Of a stretch of 64,000 bases of DNA, positions 57,109-64,000 are shown in pieces. The notes beneath the pieces were generated by a model that did not search any database, had not been told where the DNA came from, and worked only from the letters and a program-made list of their open reading frames with translations. Each line of letters opens with the position of its first letter. The first letter of the stretch is position 1. The DNA lies in contig CM057344.1 in NCBI GenBank assembly GCA_030015575.1, positions 184,777,044-184,841,043 of the forward strand. The letters are read 5' to 3'. This DNA comes from Agapanthus africanus. Lineage: Eukaryota > Streptophyta > Magnoliopsida > Asparagales > Amaryllidaceae. The translations under genes were made by a program, and so were the position numbers.

Positions 57109-58657
57109 ATGGGTACCCCAAACTGACCAACTCTTGCTGAACTTTGGTATCCACAACCAGACATTTCTTCATACAGTTCTCGCTTTGGTCGAATTTCAAA
57201 CGATCTATCCATGCCCAAAATTTTGAGAGATCGAATAGACGCGTCTAAGACCAACAATTGGACTCCGCAATCCGCTTCGTATCAAACGTTTCAATCTCTC
57301 ACACCTTCATACGTTGATACCCCTTTCGAGAGTCATGTTGTGACTCTGAAACCCATGTCCATTGCTGACAGAATTGAACAATCACGTAGCCGATCTTTCA
57401 CTCCTTTTACCACTCCAAATTCTTTAGGACAATAATTCAAATCACCTTCTTATCATAATGTTGATCCTAATCATGTCCATTTTTTTAACCATCCGATTCC
57501 TATCAATCCTACTCAACTTTTACACCTTTTCTAAACATTTCTTCTGAACAGCCATTTGGGAGTTTCACGTATCCATACGAATTTGAATATTTTACTAAAA
57601 CCCCTTCACAACCCATATCTAGTATTGAACAATCATTAGAAGAATTTCGGGTAGGTTCGTGCCGAAAGATGAAGGTATTGAATGAGTCTATGACCACCCT
57701 CATACAACCTAATGAACCAGCAGCTAGTTCCCAACCAGCTCAAAATTTTCCAATGTATGATGCGGCGATAGGACATTTTTAGGATTTGAGTAGTGAGAGT
57801 GAGTAGTACACCTTTCCAAATCAAACCTGCCCGTTCCAAATTGAATTCCATAACTCAAGTTTCGAAATTCTATCGAGTGCCCTAAATGAGTCACTAATTG
57901 AAGATAGATTGTTTGATGAGTTGTGCGACCATATAGTGTTTGATTTACCCGATTGTGAAGGTTCCATTTCAAGTGAAACTAATGACAATCCCTTTGATCT
58001 CTACACCTCCACTCTAGAACTACAACTGATTGAAAACCATACTTTTGATGAGGTGTCTGAGAAATTTGACTTTCACTTGATTGAGAATATCGACGCTGGG
58101 GATATTTTGGATGATGTACCCACAATTTTGGATGGGTTTTTCTCACCAATTCATCATGTCCTTTCACATCCGTGTGGGCATAATCTCTAACCATTAAATG
58201 TTTTCCTGAACCCCATATGCGTCTAATTATTGTTGATGATGAATGCATGGATGAGCTGTACTTTGAGGAGAATTTTGAGGATGAACCAATTTTACTAAAT
58301 GAGATGGATTTTCCAATTCATCATGTCCCTTCTATTGACTGTGACCATTCTCCTGAACTTTTAACCAATACCATTCCTCGATCATTTCCCTCTTTCCTTT
58401 CCATCATTTTCACTTTGCAAGACACTGTATCACCTTCAATTCCTACGTCTGGTTCACCAAGTTCGGTCGGCCCATGTTTTTCTGCTAATCTTAAAAGGTT
58501 TGACCCTATTTCTCAACATGTTGATAGATTAGTACAATCCATTTTTACACTTCAATCATTACAAACTGTACTAATTTATTCAATCCATTTCCACTCTCAA
58601 GTTCGTATTCCATTTCTTTCTCCCATTCTCTATTCGTCTCCTTTATCGGGACCGTAA
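57109..58657 (+). pseudogene. Decayed orphan ORF of element F, unknown function
   Basis: The frame from ATG 57109 reads MGTPN, a TGA, PTLAELWYPQPDISSYSSRF and onward; it shifts near 57530 and continues (PFGSFTYPYEFEYF ... LFDELCDHIVFDLPDCEG) to a stop at 58190. A second open part in another frame (58217-58657) follows. The C-terminal half is acidic (Asp/Glu-rich). A motif occurs twice: SPIHHVLSHPCGHN near residue 85 of the 57909 frame and FPIHHVPSIDCDHS about residue 34 of the 58217 frame, both HHx5CxH. I recognise no domain; it is not gag CCHC, protease, RT or integrase. HHx5CxH could bind a metal, but this is a guess. Start and end are uncertain because of stops. Confidence 0.6.
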
Positions 58658-58810
58658 TCCGCTTCCATCCACACACGGTCTCGTGTATTCTTCATTTCTT
58701 TCCTCTAAGCATTCTTTCTCCAACCGTTGGATTATCACGATAAATTTTTTGAATGGTTGGTATTAACTTTTGGCCTGTATAAGGCCTTGTACAGATTGAA
58801 ACTGTTCTCT

Positions 58811-58875
58811 CCCCCCTAATTTTGAACTTCACCACTTAAACAGTGGAAACACTGTTTCACTTAATTTTAGGGGGG
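58811..58875 (+). other. Internal polypurine hairpin of element F
   Basis: Outer arms CCCCCCTAA (58811-58819) and TTAGGGGGG (58867-58875) enclose AAACAGTG-GAAA-CACTGTTT (58838-58857), a perfect 8-bp stem with a GAAA tetraloop. The right arm, TTTTAGGGGGGAA, resembles an internal polypurine primer. Confidence 0.72.
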
Positions 58876-58937
58876 AACCTTTTTGTGTGTGTATATATTT
58901 TGGTTGCTTCTTCTTTTATAAAAACAAAAAAAACCCC

Positions 58938-59067
58938 CCAAAAAAACTGAGAAAAATTCTAAAAATATAAAAACTCTGTCGTATTCATTTGTATATTTTG
59001 TATTTTTATACTTATTTTAAAAAAACCAAAAAAACTGAGAAAATTTCTAAAATTATAAAAACTTTGT
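58938..59067 (+). repeat. Two A-rich repeats in F
   Basis: CCAAAAAAACTGAGAAAA and the following TTCTAAAAATATAAAAACT occur at about 58938 and 59026. Confidence 0.8.
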
Positions 59068-60232
59068 TGTCAAGTTAGCTAGTAGGGTAACTTAAATTTT
59101 TGTTCTGAAAATTTAGTTTGATAGGTTAGAAATAACTAAATCCTAGGCTTAGTAATTGAAAACCCCTAAAAATAGCCTTTCTTCAGTTTAACCTTTGTAA
59201 ATATACGTCCTTGCAGTTTTTGTAGAAGTAAGTAATCTTGAGTTCAGTTCTTAAGTTAAGTTAAGATGAAGGGAAAGTATTGAATGCTTTATTGAAGAAT
59301 AAGTCTGAAAAATAGTTCCTATTCTTGAATACGAATTCAGAAAGTATATACTATACAAATCACACTTACACGCATATTGAAATTTAGGATAGTAGAGGAT
59401 ATCTAAAAATACTCTTGCCTAAAAGGCTGGTATGAAAGAAAAAACATTATTTAAAACTAACCACCAAAAGAGCATCATTGAAAAATATATCCGGTCTTGA
59501 AAAGAAAAAGGAAAAAAAGAGAAAAAAGAAGAAAAAAATAGAAAAAAGAAGAAAAAAATAAATTACAAGATCTGGAAACTGCTATTTACGCTTTAATAAG
59601 CTCACACATTCAGTAATCGGCTGATTAGTGCCTCAAAAGGCAATAATAGTCGCATGAAAGGTGTGTGAGCAAATCCGTCCATCATTAATTAAAAGAAGTA
59701 GTATTACGTATTAGGGCAATGGTAATATAGCTTGAATTCAATTTTTGAGTATAGGGATGAAATTTACACACACGTAGGGGTATACGATCGATATTTGGAG
59801 GAAAGTTAGTGCTAAAGAATAAGTCTTATGTTTTTCGTAAAGATGATAAAAATTCCGAATTGGAGACTGCGCTTTAGAAGGGAAACTCAAGAGAAACTGA
59901 GATCTTTCTAAACTGTCAAAACGTATAGGATCTTAGCTTGAATAAATAGGAGGTGTGAAAAATAAGGGATGGATATTTCTAACTTAGGATGATTGAGTTT
60001 CTAATTTAGATGCTAAACCGTAGGATTAGAATTAAGGTTAACTTATGAAACCAGCTTGACGGGATTTTATGGGTGGTATCCGCTGAAAACCCTCAGGAGA
60101 CAACACTCCTCCTATTAGGGATACCTGGAAATTTAACGGCCTGTTGAATACGCTAAGTGCAACCATGATGCTTACGAAAGTGAGCTTAGAACTTTGTGAA
60201 AATAATGGTTTTGTTCGGAACGAGCAAAAGAT
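59068..60232 (+). other. 3' non-coding part of F; no gene seen
   Basis: About 1.2 kb without a credible frame. It includes a nearly pure purine tract (59499-59560) with GAAAAAAGAAGAAAAAAATA twice in tandem. Confidence 0.7.
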
Positions 60233-60246
60233 AAGTTTGGGGTATT
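60233..60246 (+). other. Polypurine tract of element F
   Basis: AAGTTTGGGGTATT before the 3' LTR, of the form common in Athila/Tat-like elements. Confidence 0.7.
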
Positions 60247-61509
60247 TGTTCACACCAGAATATTAGAGTTAATACCACCCATTCTTCATCTCGTTTGTTT
60301 ATAGATAGGTGCTTTTAATCCGTGTTTGCTACATGATTACAGGTTAAAGGTTTCTAGTCCAAAATCATGCAAAATCTCCACAGTTATGCCAAAATCCAGA
60401 ACATCTGCCACAAACAAATAAAATCCGGGTTCCGGTCATCCACACCCGTCAAGTGCCACTTACCAATTCAAGAGACAAGATGAATAACAGTGGCTATTCG
60501 TGTCTCAGACAAGCACAGAGCATGAGGAAGGCATCACAAAGATCAGGGGTGCACGGAGCTCGAGGGAGATCAAGGCCAAAATGATTAAAAGAGTAGCCAT
60601 TTTGGACTGTTGAAAATCTGAAAATATTTTAGAATCATTTTGCAAATTTGAACCTGTCAAACAGAAGAACAAAACAACACAAGGAGGCACAAGAAAAACG
60701 ACGCATTAATTCCCAAATACGACGGCGAAACCGTTGTAAAAAGGGGTTAGGCGGCGGAACCGTGGCCGCTACATGGCATCTCGCGACCATTTTTCAGGGA
60801 TAATTTTGGAATTGTATATGGGCTCAGAATATGGCCCTATGGTTTCACTCGTTTGCCTACATATACTCCAGTTTTGAGCCAAACCAAGGATACTTTTTTT
60901 TTTTACTTAGATTTAGTATAGATTAGTTTGTAGTTTCTTCTTCTTCATCATCTATTCTTCATGAAAATTGTAGTGAGAGCTTTTTGAGTAGAAAATTAAT
61001 GAAGATGATGGTTTATTATAACTTGTATCTTTAATTTTTTTTCATTGTAATTTTAATTCCTAGTGTAACTTTGATTTCTTGCTTATTAAAGTAGTTGTTG
61101 GTTTTCTTTTATTATTTTGTTTTCCATTTCTTCTAATCTTCTTTTCAAACCATGATACTCAATACGTGTCCCTTGCTTAGGTGAGGGCCCAAGTGATTAG
61201 CTTGTTAACTTTGTAAAACCGTATTTTTCATTCTTTCTTCTCTTCTTTCTTGTTTCATTTTTCTTTTAATGTGTGAATAATTTACACACTTTTTAGGGCA
61301 AAAGAATGTTAGTATGAGAGATGGAAAAATCCCTTATGTTTTTCTTCGCCAAAAATCTTAAAATGAACCAAGATCAAACAAACACAACCCCCTCACTTAG
61401 GCGCGCTATAAGTGACATATAGTCATGACCAAAGTCGAGAATTCCTTTGGGCGCACTACAACGTAACATATAGTTGTGACCTAATTGGAGACTTGGTTGT
61501 GTATGTTTG
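60247..61509 (+). repeat. 3' LTR of element F, cut by G
   Basis: Collinear with 54416-55690 of the 5' LTR. It stops at GTATGTTTG, where the 5' LTR continues GCCTGGG. The last five bases, GTTTG, are the expected TSD of G. Confidence 0.88.
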
Positions 61510-63588
61510 TGTTAGTGTATATGCCCTAGAGGCCATTACTGTATCATACTAGTTTGTATATTACTTAATAGAAGCTTGGGATATTCACCATTGTATAGAC
61601 AATCTTGCTCAAAATAGTAGTATGTTACTTGGTTTGTTTCTACTTCAATGTGTGTACATGTGTTTCTTATAGCATATCACCTATATACATTAGTAGAGCC
61701 CTTAGGATCTTTGCTTGATTACCAGCGTTGTGATGGCAGTCACACTCGTGGGGGCTGGGTAATCTACAAGCACATTCTTTTACAGGTCCCTAGTCGTAGG
61801 ATTATCGAGACATGGAATCGATACTCCGGAGTAGGCTAGCGTATGCGCTTCTCATCCCAGCAGGGGAGACGGTCTGTCCCACAGCCATCAGTACGTCGTA
61901 CTTGAGATAGTATGCGGGTGCTCGTTAGGTTACGAGTACACTGGACAGGACTCGTCGGGAACTGATTGGTTGGTACTGTACATATCGTCAGTTGTCAGTT
62001 CCCAGGTGACATGAGTACAGCTTAGTCCGCTAACTTGACACTGTCACTTCTCCTCGAGTGTGTTCCCACTGTTCTTTGATTACTACCCTACCATGGCTCA
62101 AAAGAGTCGTGTAAACAGGTAGTAGTTGGGTGCAGTCCTGAAGCACTTGGAGGCAGTGACGGTTAGACAGGATTCAACTCTCCCGGTATTGGGAGTTGAT
62201 ATCGCGCTGTGTCAAGGAGAGCCATTACACACAGTCGTCCCTGGCCAGGGCAAGCGAGATACACTGGTAGGTTTCCAGTGTTATCTCAGGGTGTTCTGGG
62301 CTACACTCTGACATGACTTGTACCGCTATTAGGGGACTGACGTTTACTGCCCCTCTAGGCCCGCCATGCGATATTCTCAGACGAACAGACCTGACTGTAC
62401 GCAGATTGTCACATTCAGGCTCAGTAGGAGTTCAGATGGGTTTCACCTCGGCCGTCTTCTTATCGGCATCTACCTGGGGGCCGTTACGCACAGCCAGTGC
62501 CGCTTGCGGTCTGTGGTTAAACCCACTGCCAGTGTAGTGTCGAGTCTTTAGAGTCCCACACAGAAAGCTATTCGCCTTTAGGCAAAAGAGTAGAGGTCGC
62601 ATGGTTTTGCGACAAGGTTCGGTCACATCCGTGCACTTGTGCACGTTTAGTGTCCGGGAAGTTATTACTAGCGGGCTTTGGGTTAAGCCAGATCCTAGTA
62701 TACGTTTTGGGATTGATTTTATCGTTTGTATTCGTGTTCCTCGGAACGCGGATGCGGGTGTGTATGCACGGTTGACAGAGACAGAGGCAGAGGATTCTCA
62801 TTAGGGTTGTTGACTGTTGAATTTTGCTAAACCCTAATGAGAATAAGAAATATGATTAATGATAATATTAATTAAGTATTATTGTGCCATGGTTGGGTTG
62901 AAAGGTTGACTTTGTTGACTTTGTTGACCGGTTGACTAGGTTGGACTTGTTAACCATCATCATTATAATGGCTATCATTTCATGGCAAAGACTTTTGCTT
63001 GCTTGTTAGTCTTTACAAAATGAGTGCATGAAATAATATTGCCATTTGATATGATATGAACCATCACATAATACTCAATTACTATTATTATTATTATTAT
63101 TATTTTTGTGTTATGAGAGCATGGGAGGAAAAAGGCTTGCTCATTCTATCATTCCCATTCTCTCTCTTCCTCTTACTCTCTCTAGCTCAAGGAAACCCCC
63201 TCTCATGAGTTGAGAACCATTTCCTTAGAGATAAAAACCCATAACACTTCTCTACTCATCCTAGTAAGTACACAAAGTCTAGCAGGTCAAGTGTTCTAGT
63301 TTCTTCTAGTTTGAAGTTGAAGCCAAAGGTAGAAGCTTTCGGGTGGATCCATCTTCGGCGCAAGGAGACGACGAGGTGAGGCCAATCCGACTACCGCAAG
63401 GAGTTGAAGAGAAGGAGTTCAAGTTAAGGTATAACCCCCTAACCGAGTAGGAAAAACTCATAGTTAGGTTGTTAGATAGTTGTTTAACAAAGATCCGTAT
63501 TTTGAGTCCATGTTACCCCCAAAGAAAAAATCGTTTTTCACCATTTCCGCAACCCCAAAGAACCGGGGATGGGTAACGTGGACTTACA
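61510..63588 (+). repeat. 5' LTR of copia G (2079 bp)
   Basis: It begins TGTTAGTGTATATGCCC and ends GTGGACTTACA. It contains hairpins at 62596-62645 and an ATT microsatellite at 63082-63103. No gene is seen. Confidence 0.93.
62596..62645 (+). other. Two small hairpins in the G LTR
   Basis: GTCGCATGGTTTTGCGAC (62596-62613) and CGTGCACTTGTGCACG (62630-62645), both perfect. In E a T-A pair stands where G has C-G in each stem. Confidence 0.75.
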
Positions 63589-63589
63589 G

Positions 63590-63602
63590 TGGTATCAGAG
63601 CC
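63590..63602 (+). other. Primer-binding site of copia G
   Basis: TGGTATCAGAGCC, one base after the LTR; initiator Met-tRNA type. Confidence 0.93.
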
Positions 63603-63797
63603 TGGTTAAACACTATCTAACATGTTAGCAAAGTAACTAGAAGTTCGATCGGAGAAAAAATCACAAAACATGCCCGAAATATCAAGTTTCTGCCGATTCA
63701 GTTTTCTGTTCAAAAAATAATTTATCTTATACTAAAAATCGGCTCAGGCTTTTTAAAACCCACACAAGAAAATTGGTCCACCGACTCGGTCAAAGCG

Positions 63798-63841
63798 CCG
63801 TGGAAACGCGGCAGGAGCATGCTCCCGCCGCGGATCCGCGG
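63798..63841 (+). promoter_or_regulatory. GC-rich hairpin after the primer site of copia G
   Basis: Arms CCGTGGAAACGCGGCAGG and CCGCCGCGGATCCGCGG around GAGCATGCTC, a palindromic loop region. It lies 208 nt after the primer site, as in D and E. Confidence 0.72.
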
Positions 63842-64000
63842 TCGAGTTGACTCGGCCGTGGGCGATTTTTCCTGCAGTGTGTTCAGTGGGGTGTTTTGGG
63901 ATATTCACAATATGTTTTTTCTGCCCAGATTTTCCAGAAAGAAAAATTTGGTTTTGGGGCTTAAAAATCTGTATTTTGATCGAACTTCTAAAGACTTAAG

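Larger units (their letters stand above)
54416..61509 (+). mobile_element. Element F: non-autonomous LTR element (LARD-like) with tRNA-Asp primer site
   Basis: LTRs begin TGTTCACACCAGAATATT; the 5' copy is 1684 bp and the 3' copy is cut at 61509 by G. The primer site is complementary to tRNA-Asp, as in many Athila/Tat-type gypsy elements. The 4.1-kb internal region lacks protease, RT, RNase H and integrase and has instead a decayed orphan ORF, an internal polypurine hairpin and A-rich repeats. LTR divergence is visibly higher than in C, D or E. It would need a partner element for all enzymes. Confidence 0.87.
61510..64000 (+). mobile_element. Copia G (Tork/Angela type), 5' end only
   Basis: 5' LTR (61510-63588), primer site and the first 400 nt of the leader; the rest lies right of the window. 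The LTR is closest to that of E but lacks the 159-bp duplication. Confidence 0.92.

Noticed and set aside
1-64000. Host protein-coding, tRNA or rRNA genes
   Set aside because: Every stretch could be placed in a retrotransposon; the Met and Asp tRNA-like strings are primer-binding sites, not tRNA genes.
1-64000. CRISPR arrays, bacterial operons or phage-type systems
   Set aside because: No regularly spaced identical repeats with unique spacers, no operon-like gene packing; the repeats seen are LTRs and LTR-internal duplications.

Overview
The window is a stretch of plant nuclear DNA made entirely of nested LTR retrotransposons; I found no host gene, rRNA or tRNA. It points to a flowering plant with a large, repeat-rich genome: the Ty1/copia elements are of the Tork/Angela (BARE-like) type (LTRs of about 2.1-2.3 kb, many opening like the barley BARE LTR with a ...ATGCCCTAGAGG... 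block, initiator-Met tRNA primer site), one Ty3/gypsy element is a Del/Tekay chromovirus (3.2 kb LTRs, chromodomain-type tail), and one non-autonomous gypsy-like element uses a tRNA-Asp primer site. The species cannot be named from the sequence.

Layout. Eleven insertions can be separated, labelled here A-J and S. J is the outermost (a copia LTR, 53195-54415). H (copia, 44994-53194) sits in J. B (copia, pieces at 7745-7791, 30842-33086 and 43430-44993) sits in the integrase of H. B was hit three times: by A (copia, 1-7744, 5' end off the left edge), by C (Tekay gypsy, 7792-30836) and by E (copia, 33087-43424). C was hit by S (a solo copia LTR, 11361-13606, minus) and by D (complete copia, 18389-28964, minus). 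The H LTR was hit by I (a solo gypsy LTR, 47482-50878). To the right, F (LARD-like, tRNA-Asp primed, 54416-61509) also sits in the J LTR, and G (copia, 61510 to the right edge) sits in the 3' LTR of F. The chain J > H > B > C > D is five layers deep. Target-site duplications (TSDs) readable on both sides are ACCCC for D, GTCTC for C, TGATC for S, CTTTG for E, and GCCTT/GCTTT for I.

Genes. All coding regions belong to retrotransposons. Only D keeps long open frames: protease-integrase (526 codons) and reverse transcriptase-RNase H (538 codons), in the same frame and split by one TAA. D and its older relative A both lack gag at the same place, so this looks like a gag-less subfamily that moved using another element's capsid; E, of the same clade, has a gag with a zinc knuckle and is the model of such a helper, though this copy is dead. 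C lacks the RT core and most of gag, and its integrase catalytic Glu is Val. F carries no recognisable gag-pol but has a decayed orphan ORF with a repeated HHx5CxH motif.

Non-coding structure worth attention: a long GC-rich hairpin about 200 nt after the primer site in D, E and G; arrays of short palindromes in the copia LTRs, with compensatory changes between E and G; a two-base GT remnant at the 3' end of E that looks like unprocessed LTR DNA; and several tandem duplications inside LTRs and leaders.
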